Source: Metapseudomonas resinovorans DSM 21078 (GTDB taxonomy: Bacteria > Pseudomonadota > Gammaproteobacteria > Pseudomonadales > Pseudomonadaceae). Taken from it: a DNA stretch of 64,000 bases. Shown in pieces: positions 1 to 8,899 of this stretch. How positions within the stretch are numbered: the first letter of the stretch is position 1; each line of letters starts with the position of its first letter. The notes beneath the pieces are model-generated. The model was not told the DNA's origin. It searched no databases and saw nothing but the letters and a program-made list of their open reading frames with translations. The translations under genes were made by a program, and so were the position numbers. The stretch is taken from the NCBI RefSeq assembly GCF_000423545.1, contig NZ_AUIE01000024.1, positions 57,284 through 121,283 on the forward strand. Direction: 5' to 3'.

Positions 1-267
1 GGCCGTACTCGGCAAACCGACTACCCGCCCTTCCAGCCAGCGCACCTGGCCATCCAGACGGGAGTCCAAGCGGTCATCCAGCGCCCACTGGACACTCAGA
101 CACGCCCAGCCAAGGCCGAGGAGAAAGAGGCCGAGGCGCCAGGCGCGTGACATCAGCAACCCGAAACCGAGAACCAGCTGAAAATAGAGCCACCAGACAG
201 GCGGCAGACTGGGTATCCAACGCAGTAGAAGAAGGCCGACGGCAAGCGTCGCCAGACCCGACACCAT
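1..267 (-). CDS. comEC: ComEC/Rec2-family DNA-uptake channel, N-terminal fragment (cut by window edge)
   Basis: A reverse-strand frame stays open from an ATG at 267 to the window edge, giving the first 89 residues. The segment has two hydrophobic stretches (about residues 4-16 and 22-40), a short link and then a WLEGRVVGLP-like stretch, which matches the start of the ComEC N-terminal domain (DUF4131). ComEC forms the inner-membrane channel for single-stranded DNA in natural competence. The competence domain and the metallo-beta-lactamase-like tail lie outside the window, so intactness cannot be judged. It is divergent from the DUF2062 gene, which agrees with the order I recall from other Pseudomonas. 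Confidence 0.75.
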   Translation of the reverse strand, partial: MVSGLATLAVGLLLLRWIPSLPPVWWLYFQLVLGFGLLMSRAWRLGLFLLGLGWACLSVQWALDDRLDSRLDGQVRWLEGRVVGLPSTA

Positions 268-440
268 GGGTATCCAACTCCCTTTCCCTGGGATGAAAAG
301 CGCGGCAACATCCTGTGCCACCCTGCACGGGTCGATCAGACCGGTGCAATTCCCGTTAAACTTGCCGACACAATCTGACCCGGCGCTGTCATTTCCGGGT
401 GTGCATAATACCCGGCGCTTTCGTCCGCCAGAGACCGCTC

Positions 441-968
441 ATGCCGCGTCGCATCTTCAAACGCTACATGCCGAATCCGGACACTATCAGGGAACACAAG
501 TCCCTGCGTTTTCTCGGCACGCTCATCCACGACCCGAACCTCTGGCACCTCAATCGCCACTCGGTCGCCCGCGCCATGGCCATGGGCCTGTTCGCGGCGT
601 TCGTCCCCATTCCCATGCAGATGCTGCTGGCCGCCGGCCTGGCCATCGCGGTCCGCGCGAACCTGCCGATCTCGGTGGGTCTGGTCTGGCTGACCAACCC
701 CATCACCATGCCGCCGGTCTTCTACTGCACCTACAAGATGGGGGCCTGGATCATGCAGATTTCTCCGCGCGCCCTACCCGATGAACTGACTTGGGAATGG
801 ATCACCCAGGAACTTTCCACGCTCTGGCAGCCATTTCTCCTAGGCTCGCTGGTCTGCGGCGTATTGGTCGGGGCACTGGCCTACATGCTGACCATGCTCT
901 ATTGGCGTTGGTGGGTCGCCCATAGCTGGCGCAAGCGCCAGAAGGCGCGCCGAGAAACCAGCCGCTGA
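441..968 (+). CDS. DUF2062 inner-membrane protein
   Basis: The 175-residue protein has two hydrophobic segments around residues 45-90 and one near 130-155, with the WLTNPITMPP signature of DUF2062 between the first two. The molecular function of the family is unknown. I chose the ATG at 441 because it gives the conserved start MPRRIFKRYMP, although the ribosome site before it is weak; an in-frame start at 399 would add 14 unconserved residues. The gene is followed at once by a strong bidirectional terminator shared with the convergent lolCDE operon. Family assignment is firm; role is not. Confidence 0.85.
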   Translation: MPRRIFKRYMPNPDTIREHKSLRFLGTLIHDPNLWHLNRHSVARAMAMGLFAAFVPIPMQMLLAAGLAIAVRANLPISVGLVWLTNPITMPPVFYCTYKMGAWIMQISPRALPDELTWEWITQELSTLWQPFLLGSLVCGVLVGALAYMLTMLYWRWWVAHSWRKRQKARRETSR

Positions 969-972
969 AATG

Positions 973-1001
973 AAAAACGCCGCTTCGAAAGCGGCGTTTT
1001 T
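973..1001. terminator. Bidirectional intrinsic terminator between DUF2062 gene and lolE
   Basis: A near-perfect hairpin (AAAAACGCCGCTT, loop CGA, then its complement) is flanked by A and T runs on both sides, so it can end transcription from the DUF2062 gene on the plus strand and from lolCDE on the minus strand. Confidence 0.85.
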
Positions 1002-1019
1002 ACTTGCCGTCACAGCCGA

Positions 1020-2264
1020 TTATTCGTAGCGCAAGGCCTCGGCTGGCTGGGTCTGGGCCGCCCGCCACGCTGGATAGAGGGTGGCCAGGAAGCTCAGCAC
1101 CAGGGCAGCCGTGCAGATCAACATCACATCGCCCAGCTGCAGTTCGGACGGTAGGTAGCTCACGAAGTAGACGTCTGAGCTGAAGATCTGCCGGCCGCTA
1201 GCACGCTCCAGGGCGGCGATCCACTGACTGACGTTGAGCGCGGTGATGACGCCCAGAACAGTACCGATCAGAGTACCGATGACGCCGATCACACTGCCTT
1301 GAACCATGAACACGGCCATGATCTGCCGCGGCGTCGCACCCAAGGTGCGGAGGATAGCGATATCCGCGCGCTTGTCGGCCACAACCATGATCAGCGTGGC
1401 GATGATGTTGAAGGCGGCAACGGCCACGATCAGCAGCAGGAGCAGGCCGATCATGGTTTTCTCCATCTTCATGGCGCTGAACAGGCTGCCCTGGGTGTGA
1501 GTCCAGTCATCTGCACGGTAGCCCTGCCCCAGCTCTGCGGCGATCTGCTTCGACACCTCAGGTGCCAGGAACAGATCCTCAAGTGCAATCCGTACGCTTT
1601 GCACCTGCCCTTCCGGCAGACGCTGGATAGCCGAAGCATCGGCAATATTGATCAGCGCCAGGGAGCTGTCCAGCTCCGCGCCAACCTTGAACACACCTAC
1701 CACATTGAGGCGTTGCATGCGCGGGGTGATGCCGCCTGGCGCACTGCTCACCTCGGGGACGATCAGGGTCAGTTTGTCGCCGACGTTGAGGCGGAAACGC
1801 CGTGCAGTGATCTCGCCGATGACGATGCCGGATTCGCCAGGCTTCAGGGCATTCAGGTCACCCTGAACCATGTGCTTGCCGATAATGGAAACCTTGGGCT
1901 CCTCGGCCGGATCGACACCATTGATCTGCACGGGCTGCATCATGCCCTTGTAGGACAGCATGCCTTCCAGCTCGGCGAAGGGCACCGCACCGACCACTTC
2001 CGGGTGCTTCATCGCCGCATCGGCCACCCGGCGCCAGTCCTCCAGCGGCTGTTCCGCGCTCAGGGTGGCGTGGGAAACCATGCCGAGGATGCGCGAGCGC
2101 ATCTCCTTCTGGAAACCGTTCATCACCGAGAGCACCACGATCATGGCGAGCACGCCCAGCGCCAGACCGATCATCGAGGTCAGCGAGATGAAGGAAATGA
2201 AGTGGTTACGGCGTTTGGCGCGGGTATAGCGCGTGCCGATGAAGATCGGAAGAGGTCTGAACAT
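1020..2264 (-). CDS. lolE: Lipoprotein-releasing ABC transporter permease LolE (LolC/LolE family)
   Basis: A 414-residue inner-membrane permease. It has an N-terminal transmembrane segment after the RYTRAKRRN motif (around residues 20-45), a large periplasmic region to about residue 260, and three C-terminal membrane segments ending in the typical [18 protein letters not shown]. With LolD and LolC it extracts mature outer-membrane lipoproteins from the inner membrane and hands them to LolA. The ATG at 2264 lies one base after the lolD stop, so the two are translationally linked. It is a clear paralogue of the lolC product encoded two genes upstream. The C versus E naming follows the E. coli order lolC-lolD-lolE and is by position, not by diagnostic residues. 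Confidence 0.9.
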   Translation of the reverse strand: MFRPLPIFIGTRYTRAKRRNHFISFISLTSMIGLALGVLAMIVVLSVMNGFQKEMRSRILGMVSHATLSAEQPLEDWRRVADAAMKHPEVVGAVPFAELEGMLSYKGMMQPVQINGVDPAEEPKVSIIGKHMVQGDLNALKPGESGIVIGEITARRFRLNVGDKLTLIVPEVSSAPGGITPRMQRLNVVGVFKVGAELDSSLALINIADASAIQRLPEGQVQSVRIALEDLFLAPEVSKQIAAELGQGYRADDWTHTQGSLFSAMKMEKTMIGLLLLLIVAVAAFNIIATLIMVVADKRADIAILRTLGATPRQIMAVFMVQGSVIGVIGTLIGTVLGVITALNVSQWIAALERASGRQIFSSDVYFVSYLPSELQLGDVMLICTAALVLSFLATLYPAWRAAQTQPAEALRYE

Positions 2265-2265
2265 C

Positions 2266-2949
2266 TCAGGCAGCCACCAGCCGGCCGTCTTCAAGGCGCA
2301 GCGCCCGATCCATCTGGCGGGCCAGTTGCAGGTCGTGGGTCACCACCAGGAAGGCAGTCTGCACAGAGCCGCTCAACTCGAGCATCAGCTCCTGGATGCC
2401 ATGGGCAGTGTGCTGGTCGAGGTTACCCGTGGGTTCGTCGAGCAGCACCAGGGCCGGGTTGTTGACCAGGGCTCGTGCGATGGCCACGCGCTGACGCTCA
2501 CCGCCAGAGAGCTCTGCCGGTTTGTGCGACAGGCGATGGCCCAGCCCCACTCGCTCCAGCAGTGCGGTGGCGCGCTGGCGCGCTTCGCCAATGGCAGTAC
2601 GACCGATCAGCAGCGGCATGCAGACGTTCTCCAGGGCGGTGAACTCCGGCAGCAGGTGGTGGAACTGGTAAACGAAACCCAGGGCGCGATTGCGCAGCAG
2701 GCCACGAGCGGTCTCGCTGAGGGCGGACAGTTCCTCGCCAGCCAGCCAGACACTCCCTTTGCTCGGAGTATCCAGCCCGCCCAGCATGTTCAGCAGCGTG
2801 CTCTTGCCGGAACCGGAGCTGCCGACGATGGCCACTCGTTCCCCCGGATGCAGCTCCAGTTCGACGCCCGACAGCACCTCGACAGACTGAGGGCCTTCGT
2901 CGTAGCTCTTGCCCAGATTGCGGCAACTCAGGACTGCCTTGTTACTCAT
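2266..2949 (-). CDS. lolD: Lipoprotein-releasing system ATP-binding protein LolD
   Basis: A 227-residue ABC ATPase powering the LolCDE complex on the cytoplasmic face. Walker [10 protein letters not shown] is at residues 43-51, the signature LSGGE at 147-151 and Walker B LVLLDEP at 167-173. The ATG at 2949 overlaps the end of lolC by 8 bases and gives the usual family length; a start at 3009 would add 20 atypical residues. Sandwiched between the two permease genes, which settles its identity among related MacB/LolD ATPases. Confidence 0.95.
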   Translation of the reverse strand: MSNKAVLSCRNLGKSYDEGPQSVEVLSGVELELHPGERVAIVGSSGSGKSTLLNMLGGLDTPSKGSVWLAGEELSALSETARGLLRNRALGFVYQFHHLLPEFTALENVCMPLLIGRTAIGEARQRATALLERVGLGHRLSHKPAELSGGERQRVAIARALVNNPALVLLDEPTGNLDQHTAHGIQELMLELSGSVQTAFLVVTHDLQLARQMDRALRLEDGRLVAA

Positions 2950-4192
2950 AGCGCAAAGCCTCTGCTGGCTGGGTGCGGGCGGCACGCCAGGCGGGATAAA
3001 GGGTGGCAAGGAAGCTCAGGACCAGCGCGGCCGAACAGACCAGCACCACGTCCTCGACCATCAGCTGGGATGGCAGGTAATCGATGAAATAGACCTCGGC
3101 ACTGAGGAACTTGTGCCCCATCAGGCGTTCCAGCAGGGCAATGGCATCGCTCACCTTCAGCGCCGCAAGAATGCCCAGTACACCGCCGATGACGGTGCCG
3201 ACGACGCCGATCACCGTGCCCTGGACCATGAAGATGCCCATGATCTGCCTGGGCGTGGCGCCAAGAGTGCGCAGGATGGCGATGTCACCGCGCTTGTCGG
3301 TCACCACCATCACCAGGGTGGAAATGATGTTGAAGGCGGCGACGGCCACGATCAGCAGCAGGAGCAGGCCGATTATGGCCTTCTCCATCTTGATTGCCTG
3401 GTAAAGGTTGCCGTGGGTACGGGTCCAGTCGCGGGCATAGAAGTCTTCGCCCTTCAACTCGCCAGCGATCTGCCAAGCCAGCTGGGGCGCCTGGAACAAG
3501 TCATCGAGCTTCAGGCGCAGCCCTTGCACCTGGTCAGGCCGCCAGCGCTTCAGGCGGGCGACGTCGGACAGGTTGGCAATGGCCAGGAAGCCATCCAGTT
3601 CACCCGCGCCGACATGGAAGATACCGACCACGGTGAAGCGCTTCATGCGCGGAAAGACGCCGGCCGGGGTCACCGCCACTTCGGGGAGCACGAAGGTGAC
3701 CTTGTCACCCATGCCTACGCCCAGCTTGCTGGCGGCGCGATCGCCGATGACGATGCCGAATTCACCGGGCTTCAGGGCGGCCAGGCTGCCCTGGCGGAAG
3801 AAGTCGCCGATGATGGAAACCTTGGATTCTTCCTGCGGGTCCACGGCGTTGACCAGCACCTTCTGCACCTTGCCGTCGGCGGTCAGCAGCCCCTGCACCT
3901 GCGTGTAGGGCGCCACGGCCTTCACTTCGGGATGACGTGCAACATCTTCGGCCAGCTTGCGCCAGTCGTTGATCGGCACCGCGGACTCCACGGTGGCGTG
4001 GGGCACCATGCCCAACACACGGGTGCGCATCTCGTGATCGAAACCGTTCATGACCGACAGCACCAGGATCATGACCAGCACGCCGAGTGCCAGACCGATC
4101 ATGGAAGTCAGGGAAATGAAGGAGACGAAGTAGTTGCGGCGCTTGGCGCGCGTGTACCGGGCGCCTATATACAGGGACAGCGGTCTGAACAT
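2942..4192 (-). CDS. lolC: Lipoprotein-releasing ABC transporter permease LolC (LolC/LolE family)
   Basis: First gene of the lolCDE operon: a 416-residue permease with the same plan as LolE, namely an N-terminal membrane anchor, a periplasmic MacB-like region and three C-terminal membrane helices, ending [18 protein letters not shown]. The ATG at 4192 is chosen because it gives [20 protein letters not shown], collinear with the LolE start; the open frame continues upstream for 76 unconserved codons. Some gammaproteobacteria use a hybrid LolF with LolE; I cannot exclude that one of these two permeases is of that type. Confidence 0.9.
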   Translation of the reverse strand: MFRPLSLYIGARYTRAKRRNYFVSFISLTSMIGLALGVLVMILVLSVMNGFDHEMRTRVLGMVPHATVESAVPINDWRKLAEDVARHPEVKAVAPYTQVQGLLTADGKVQKVLVNAVDPQEESKVSIIGDFFRQGSLAALKPGEFGIVIGDRAASKLGVGMGDKVTFVLPEVAVTPAGVFPRMKRFTVVGIFHVGAGELDGFLAIANLSDVARLKRWRPDQVQGLRLKLDDLFQAPQLAWQIAGELKGEDFYARDWTRTHGNLYQAIKMEKAIIGLLLLLIVAVAAFNIISTLVMVVTDKRGDIAILRTLGATPRQIMGIFMVQGTVIGVVGTVIGGVLGILAALKVSDAIALLERLMGHKFLSAEVYFIDYLPSQLMVEDVVLVCSAALVLSFLATLYPAWRAARTQPAEALRYE

Positions 4193-4359
4193 GGAAGTGG
4201 AGTTCGCTGGCGAAAGAAGGGACGTCCTTGTGGCGGGGCTTGGCAAGCAGCGTTTACACTCAAATTCTGTTCGTGATCTGCTGCGACGCCCCGGGCGACA
4301 CAAACGGACTTGCAAATACGGAACAGCTCTTCGACCACCACTGCTGCCATGGGTTCGCC

Positions 4360-4944
4360 ATGTCGACACGAGACGCGGATGACCGCCGCGAATACTACCG
4401 CATCGAAGATACGATCGCACTGGAATTTCGCCCGCTGAAACAGGGCGAAACAGCTGATGGAAGCGGCGTGGACAGTGCTTCGCAGCTGTTCAATCTGCTC
4501 AGCGAATTGCATCTTATGGACTTCGAATCCCAGCACTTGTTGCGGCATATCCATGAGCGCGATCGGACGCTGGCCAGCTACCTCAAGGTCATCAACAAGC
4601 GCATCGATCTGCTTGGCCAAGCCGTGGCCCACAGCCTGTTGCGCGACATAGGCCCGGCACGCCAGGTCACCCTGTCCGAAGGCGGCATCGGTTTCAGCAG
4701 CGACCAATCCATCGAGTTGGGCACCCACCTGGCGATCAAGATCGTCCTGATGCCCCAGGCCCTCGGCCTGCTGCTGCGCGCCGTGGTGATCCACAGCCAG
4801 CCCCGTGATGACGGCCAGTTCGACATCGGCACTGAGTTCGAGGCACTGACCGACGCTCAGCGCCAGTTGCTGGCACGACACATTCTGCAAAAGCAGGCCC
4901 AGCAGCGACGCCAGGCTCGCGAACGCTCCTCCCCTACTCCCTGA
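4360..4944 (+). CDS. PilZ-domain protein, probable cyclic-di-GMP receptor with a split PilZ domain
   Basis: A 194-residue cytosolic protein. The first c-di-GMP-binding motif RxxxR is visible at residues 10-14 (RREYYR region). The second motif, normally (D/N)xSxxG, appears at 104-109 as TLSEGG, with Thr in place of the acidic or Asn residue. The DIGTEFEAL stretch near 155-163 closes the PilZ barrel. About 89 mostly helical residues separate the two motifs, much more than in a plain PilZ domain. It diverges from lolC and heads a tight group with the next two genes (9 bases, then 2 bases apart). I recall the P. aeruginosa homologue as PA2989, reported to bind c-di-GMP; binding here is inferred. 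Confidence 0.8.
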   Translation: MSTRDADDRREYYRIEDTIALEFRPLKQGETADGSGVDSASQLFNLLSELHLMDFESQHLLRHIHERDRTLASYLKVINKRIDLLGQAVAHSLLRDIGPARQVTLSEGGIGFSSDQSIELGTHLAIKIVLMPQALGLLLRAVVIHSQPRDDGQFDIGTEFEALTDAQRQLLARHILQKQAQQRRQARERSSPTP

Positions 4945-4953
4945 GACCCTCGC

Positions 4954-5244
4954 ATGATGCGCCCCGGCCTGTTGCTGACCTGCCTTCTCCTCGCACTGCC
5001 CGTCGGTGCCGAAACCATCGAAATCCCCGTCGGCAATCAGGGCGACCAGCGTGTTTCGCTACCAGCTCGCGGTGAGAGCCAGCGTAGCGTCCTACAGCGT
5101 TTCGGTCTGCCCGACGAAGAGCATGCCGCGGTGGGCAAGCCACCCATCAGTCGCTGGGACTACCGCGAATTCTCGGTCTATTTCGAAAGCGGACGCGTCA
5201 TCGATAGCGTCCGCCACCATCAACCCAGAGCACCAAGGGAATAA
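4954..5244 (+). CDS. Small exported protein of unknown function
   Basis: A 96-residue product with a clear signal peptide (residues 1-19, cleavage likely after VGA) and a compact periplasmic part of about 77 residues. The segment VLQRFGLPDEEHAAVGKPPISRWDYREFSVYFESGRV resembles short BamE/OmlA-like repeats in general look (FGxP...GxPPI.xWdY), but I cannot assign a family with confidence. Pseudomonas homologues are often mislabelled phosphodiesterase, probably because of the gene next door. It lies 9 bases after the PilZ gene and 2 bases before the glycerophosphodiesterase. Confidence 0.75.
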   Translation: MMRPGLLLTCLLLALPVGAETIEIPVGNQGDQRVSLPARGESQRSVLQRFGLPDEEHAAVGKPPISRWDYREFSVYFESGRVIDSVRHHQPRAPRE

Positions 5245-5246
5245 AC

Positions 5247-5969
5247 GTGACCCTGATCTACGGCCATCGAGGCGCCAAGGGCGAATGCCCGGAAAACACC
5301 CTGGCCAGCTTCCGGCAATGCCTATCACATGGTGTGAAGCGTTGCGAGCTGGACCTGCACCTGTCGCGTGACGGCGAGCTGATGGTGATCCACGACCCCA
5401 GCCTGAAACGCACTACTGGCCGCCGCGGCAAAGTGGCGGAGCATGACGCCGAGGAGCTGGTGACCTATGACGCCCGACTGGGTGGCCCGGCCTGGCAACA
5501 GCCCTGCCCCATCCCGCGACTGGCGACCTTGTTCGAGCATTGCGACTTCGAACACTGGCAACTGGAGGTGAAGAGCGCCTCACGGGTGCGAGCAGCGCGA
5601 ACCGTACTGGCGATCCAGGAGCTGGCCGAACGCTACGGCGTGACGGACAAGGTGACGGTCACCTCAAGTTCGCGGGAGGTACTGCGCGCGCTGAACAGGC
5701 TGACGCCAACGCTGTCCCGTGGATTGGTGGCGGAATACGCCTGGCTGGACCCGCTGAAGGTGGCCAAGCACCACGGCTGCAACGTCCTGGCGTTGAACTG
5801 GACGCTATGCACCCCGGAGCGCCTGCTGCGCGCTCAAAAGGAAGGGCTGCACGTCTCTGTGTGGACGGTCAACGAACCGGCGCTGATGCGCCGCCTCGCC
5901 GACTTCGGTGCGGATAGCATCATCACCGACTTCCCCGGCCTGGCGAGCGCGACCGTCGGGGTGCGCTGA
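5247..5969 (+). CDS. Glycerophosphodiester phosphodiesterase (GDPD/UgpQ type, cytosolic)
   Basis: A 240-residue single-domain enzyme without a signal peptide, hydrolysing glycerophosphodiesters to sn-glycerol-3-phosphate and an alcohol. The GDPD catalytic signatures are all present: HRG at residues 7-9, PENT near 14-17, the metal-binding ELDLHLSRDG at about 34-43 and the second catalytic His in VIHDP near 48. Translation starts at a GTG at 5247, five to seven bases after a good AAGGGA ribosome site; no ATG fits. Ends in a bidirectional terminator facing sthA. Confidence 0.9.
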   Translation: MTLIYGHRGAKGECPENTLASFRQCLSHGVKRCELDLHLSRDGELMVIHDPSLKRTTGRRGKVAEHDAEELVTYDARLGGPAWQQPCPIPRLATLFEHCDFEHWQLEVKSASRVRAARTVLAIQELAERYGVTDKVTVTSSSREVLRALNRLTPTLSRGLVAEYAWLDPLKVAKHHGCNVLALNWTLCTPERLLRAQKEGLHVSVWTVNEPALMRRLADFGADSIITDFPGLASATVGVR

Positions 5970-5977
5970 GCCATAAA

Positions 5978-6006
5978 GAAGAACCGGCCTCAAGGGCCGG
6001 TTCTTC
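5978..6006. terminator. Bidirectional terminator between GDPD gene and sthA
   Basis: A 12-bp perfect stem (GAAGAACCGGCC and its complement) with a 5-base loop lies between two convergent genes. The T-rich end suits the plus strand, and an A/T-rich flank supports some function on the minus strand. Confidence 0.75.
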
Positions 6007-6113
6007 ATTCATGGCGTCGCCTGATCAGAAGCTCTCCCGGTTCGGCCAACGCCACAGGCGTGGATCGCCGAGAGGGTCCTCCCCGGCCGGCTCAGGCGCC
6101 CGGCCGGTGCCGC

Positions 6114-7508
6114 TCAAAAAAGCCGGTTGAGGCCGTCGAACGCCGCCACCCGGTAGGCTTCAGCCATGGTCGGGTAGTTGAATGTGGTGTTGATGAAGTA
6201 CTTGATGGAGTTCGCCTCGCCCTTCTGGTTCATGATCGCTTGGCCAATGTGCACGATTTCCGAGGCCTGGTAGCCGAAGCAGTGCACACCGAGGATCTCC
6301 AGGGTCTCGCGGTGGAACAGGATCTTCAGCATCCCTACCGGCTCATGGGAGATTTGCGCACGCGCCATGCCCTTGAAGAAGGCTTTGCCCACCTCGTAGG
6401 GGATCTTCGCCTGGGTCAGCTCCTTTTCGTTCTTGCCGATAGAGCTGATCTCCGGAATGGTGTAGATGCCGGTGGGCACGTCGTCGACGAATCGCCAGCT
6501 GTCGTTCTCAACCGCGCTACCGGCTGCCGAGCGCCCCTGGTCGGCGGCGGCGCTGGCCAGGCTCGGCCAACCGATCACGTCGCCAGCGGCAAAGATGTTG
6601 CTGACCTCGGTGCGGTAGTACTGGTCGACATTGATCTGGCCGCGGCTGTTGACCTTGATGCCAATGTTCTCCAGGCCCAGCTTGTCGGTATTGCCGGTAC
6701 GGCCGTTGCACCACAGCAGGCAGTCGGCCTTGATCTTCTTGCCGGACTTGAGGTGCAGGATCACGCCGTTCTCCAGCCCCTCGATGCGCTCGTACTCCTC
6801 GTTATGGCGGATCAGCACGTTGTTGTTGCGCAGGTGGTAGCTGAGGGCGTCGGAGATTTCGTCGTCGAGGAAGCTGAGCAACTGGTCACGGTTGTCGATC
6901 AGGTCCACCAGCACACCCAGGCCGCTGAAGATCGAGGCGTATTCGGAGCCGATCACCCCAGCGCCGTAAATGATGATGCGGCGCGGTGTATGGGTGAGGC
7001 TGAGAATGGTGTCGCTGTCGTAAATGCGCGGGTGGTTGAAGTCGACATCTGCCGGGCGGTAGGGGCGCGAGCCCGTGGCGACGATGACCTGCTTGGCCAC
7101 CAGCTTTTCCACCACTCCGCTGGCGCAGACGACTTCCACGGTTTGCTCATCGGAGAAGCTGGCGGTGCCGAAGAACACGTCGACGCGGTTACGCGCGTAA
7201 AAGCCGGTGCGCGAGGCCACCTGCTTGGCGATCACCCGCTCCGCGCTCTTCAACACGTCAGGGAAGGAGAACCAACGCGGTTCACCAATCTGGCGGAACA
7301 GCGGGTTGGTGTTGTACTGCATGATCTGCCGTACCGAGTGACGCAGGGCCTTGGACGGGATGGTGCCCAAGTGGGTGCAGTTGCCGCCGACCAGCGGGCG
7401 GTTGTCCACTACTGCAACCTTGCGCCCGGCCTTGGCAGCGTTCATCGCTGCCCCCTCACCCGCCGGGCCGGAACCCAGCACCACTACGTCGTAGTTGTAG
7501 ACAGCCAT
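6114..7508 (-). CDS. sthA: Soluble pyridine nucleotide transhydrogenase (Si-specific NAD(P)+ transhydrogenase)
   Basis: A 464-residue cytosolic flavoprotein that exchanges reducing equivalents between NADPH and NAD+, adjusting the two pools. FAD-binding GSGPAG is at residues 12-17, and a second nucleotide-binding [10 protein letters not shown] lies near 180. The region aligned to the disulfide of lipoamide dehydrogenases reads [13 protein letters not shown]: Cys44 is kept but the second Cys is Thr49, the known hallmark that separates SthA from dihydrolipoamide dehydrogenase. A ribosome site GAGGAG lies five bases before the ATG. It is transcribed in the same direction as, and downstream of, the nqr operon, with hairpins in between. 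Confidence 0.95.
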   Translation of the reverse strand: MAVYNYDVVVLGSGPAGEGAAMNAAKAGRKVAVVDNRPLVGGNCTHLGTIPSKALRHSVRQIMQYNTNPLFRQIGEPRWFSFPDVLKSAERVIAKQVASRTGFYARNRVDVFFGTASFSDEQTVEVVCASGVVEKLVAKQVIVATGSRPYRPADVDFNHPRIYDSDTILSLTHTPRRIIIYGAGVIGSEYASIFSGLGVLVDLIDNRDQLLSFLDDEISDALSYHLRNNNVLIRHNEEYERIEGLENGVILHLKSGKKIKADCLLWCNGRTGNTDKLGLENIGIKVNSRGQINVDQYYRTEVSNIFAAGDVIGWPSLASAAADQGRSAAGSAVENDSWRFVDDVPTGIYTIPEISSIGKNEKELTQAKIPYEVGKAFFKGMARAQISHEPVGMLKILFHRETLEILGVHCFGYQASEIVHIGQAIMNQKGEANSIKYFINTTFNYPTMAEAYRVAAFDGLNRLF

Positions 7509-7529
7509 GCTTACTCCTCATAACGGGCC

Positions 7530-7579
7530 GGGGCGCCCTCTGGCGCCCCCGGCAAGGTCCGCGGCTCTCGACACCGCGG
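7530..7579 (-). other. Two GC-rich hairpins in the nqrM-sthA intergenic region
   Basis: Within the 150 bases between nqrM and sthA there are two perfect inverted repeats: GGGGCGCC at 7530-7537 with its complement at 7542-7549, and CCGCGG at 7559-7564 repeated at 7574-7579. Neither has a T run on the minus strand, so they are not classic terminators. They may slow readthrough from the nqr operon, protect an mRNA end, or sit in the sthA leader about 20 bases before its start codon. Confidence 0.4.
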
Positions 7580-7658
7580 AATTCGGAACCTGTTTCGACG
7601 ATCCCGGGCGGGACCTTGAACTGGCGTGCAGCTTAGCCGAGCGGCTTGGCGCTGCACA

Positions 7659-7886
7659 TTAGCGCTTGGTCGCGTCGTAGGCGAGGTTTGAATCCACTAC
7701 ATCGCCGTCGCGACTTACCTCTTCGCACTTCTCACGATTACCACCGCAAATCGAGCATTCCTTCTCGATGCCGAGGTTGGCGATACCACCGCAGGACCCG
7801 GCAATGGGTTTGCGCCCCATGATCACGCCCACGGCCATGCCCAGCACTACCAACAGCATGATCAGGAATACCAGCAGGAAGGTCAT
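7659..7886 (-). CDS. nqrM: Na+-NQR maturation protein NqrM (DUF539)
   Basis: A 75-residue protein with one N-terminal membrane helix (residues 2-23) followed by a cysteine-rich segment, Cys32, Cys44, Cys47 and Cys54 (KPIAGSCGG, ECSICGG, EKC). NqrM is needed to assemble active Na+-translocating NADH:quinone oxidoreductase, probably by delivering iron to the Fe site between the NqrD and NqrE subunits. It is the last gene of the operon, 2 bases after apbE. The cysteine pattern and location make the assignment secure despite the small size. Confidence 0.92.
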   Translation of the reverse strand: MTFLLVFLIMLLVVLGMAVGVIMGRKPIAGSCGGIANLGIEKECSICGGNREKCEEVSRDGDVVDSNLAYDATKR

Positions 7887-7888
7887 GT

Positions 7889-8899
7889 TCAGTTCTCCTC
7901 TTTCTCGAACAGCTGCCGATAGCGGCTGCTGACATGGCTGACGAAACCCTGGCCGTCGCGGGTCACGAACAATGCGGCGATGCCATGAGTTTCAGCATAG
8001 GCTTCGCCTGCTTCCGGCCCCAGCACCATCAGTAATGTCGACAGACCGTCCGCTCTCAGCGCCGACTCATCCACCACCGTGACCGCAGCCAGGTTGTGGC
8101 TGATGGGCGTGCCAGTCTTGGGGTCCAGCGTGTGGGAATAGCGTTTGCCATTCTTCTCAAAGTAGTTGCGATAGTCGCCGGACGTGGAAACCCCTAGTCC
8201 ATCGAGCGTGATGATCTTCTGTGCCACCTGGCGATCATCCCTCGGCGCCTCGACAGCGATACGCCAGGGCGCGCCGTCGGGTTTGCGGCCGAAGGCCTTG
8301 AGCTCGCCCGTGATCTCCACCAGGGCACTGCTGACACCCAACTCGCCCAGCCGCGCCACGACGCGGTCAACCGCGTAACCGGCGGCGATACTGTTGAAGT
8401 CCAGCTGGACCGGCGCGTCCTTGCACAACTCGTGACCACGAATGGACAGGTGTTGCTGGCCGACTTCCGCCTTCGCCGCAGCAATGGCTTCGGGGCTGGG
8501 TACCTGATCGCCGCGTGATTGCGGGCCAAAACCCCAGAGGTTGAGCAGCGGCTCGACCGTCATATCGAAGGCGCCGCCACTGTCCCGGGACAACTTGCTG
8601 CCAAAGGCCACCAGCTCCAGCATGGCCGCTGGCAGCGTCAGGCAACTGCCGGCCGGCAGTGCATTGAAGCGCTCGACCTCGGAGTCCGCCCGATAGGTGG
8701 ACATCTGCTGGTCGATCTCGGCGAGAATCCCTTCCACTTCACCCCGCGCCTCCTCCACCGACGGACCGGAGGCGCTGCGCACGTATTTGACCGAGTAGCT
8801 GCTGCCCATGGTCGGGCCGCCGAACTGCTCCAGCGAGTCGCCACCGCAGCCAGCCAACAGCAGGCTGGCCGCGAGAAGCGAAGCGAGCGCCCTAGCCAC
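7889..8899 (-). CDS. apbE: FAD:protein FMN transferase ApbE (Ftp), lipoprotein
   Basis: A periplasmic lipoprotein enzyme that covalently attaches FMN from FAD to Thr residues of NqrB and NqrC. The lipobox LLLAGC puts the acylated Cys at residue 18; the [11 protein letters not shown] motif follows at about 28-38, and the Mg-binding [11 protein letters not shown] motif lies near residue 250. The start is uncertain: I prefer GTG at 8899, which overlaps the nqrF stop by 8 bases and gives a normal signal sequence; TTG codons at 8911 or 8932 are alternatives and would add 4 or 11 residues. Co-location with its two substrates in the nqr operon supports the role. Confidence 0.9.
   Translation of the reverse strand: MARALASLLAASLLLAGCGGDSLEQFGGPTMGSSYSVKYVRSASGPSVEEARGEVEGILAEIDQQMSTYRADSEVERFNALPAGSCLTLPAAMLELVAFGSKLSRDSGGAFDMTVEPLLNLWGFGPQSRGDQVPSPEAIAAAKAEVGQQHLSIRGHELCKDAPVQLDFNSIAAGYAVDRVVARLGELGVSSALVEITGELKAFGRKPDGAPWRIAVEAPRDDRQVAQKIITLDGLGVSTSGDYRNYFEKNGKRYSHTLDPKTGTPISHNLAAVTVVDESALRADGLSTLLMVLGPEAGEAYAETHGIAALFVTRDGQGFVSHVSSRYRQLFEKEEN

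Noticed and set aside
6114..7508. The SthA protein read as dihydrolipoamide dehydrogenase.
   Set aside because: The second redox Cys is replaced by Thr49 and the sequence around [13 protein letters not shown] is that of SthA.
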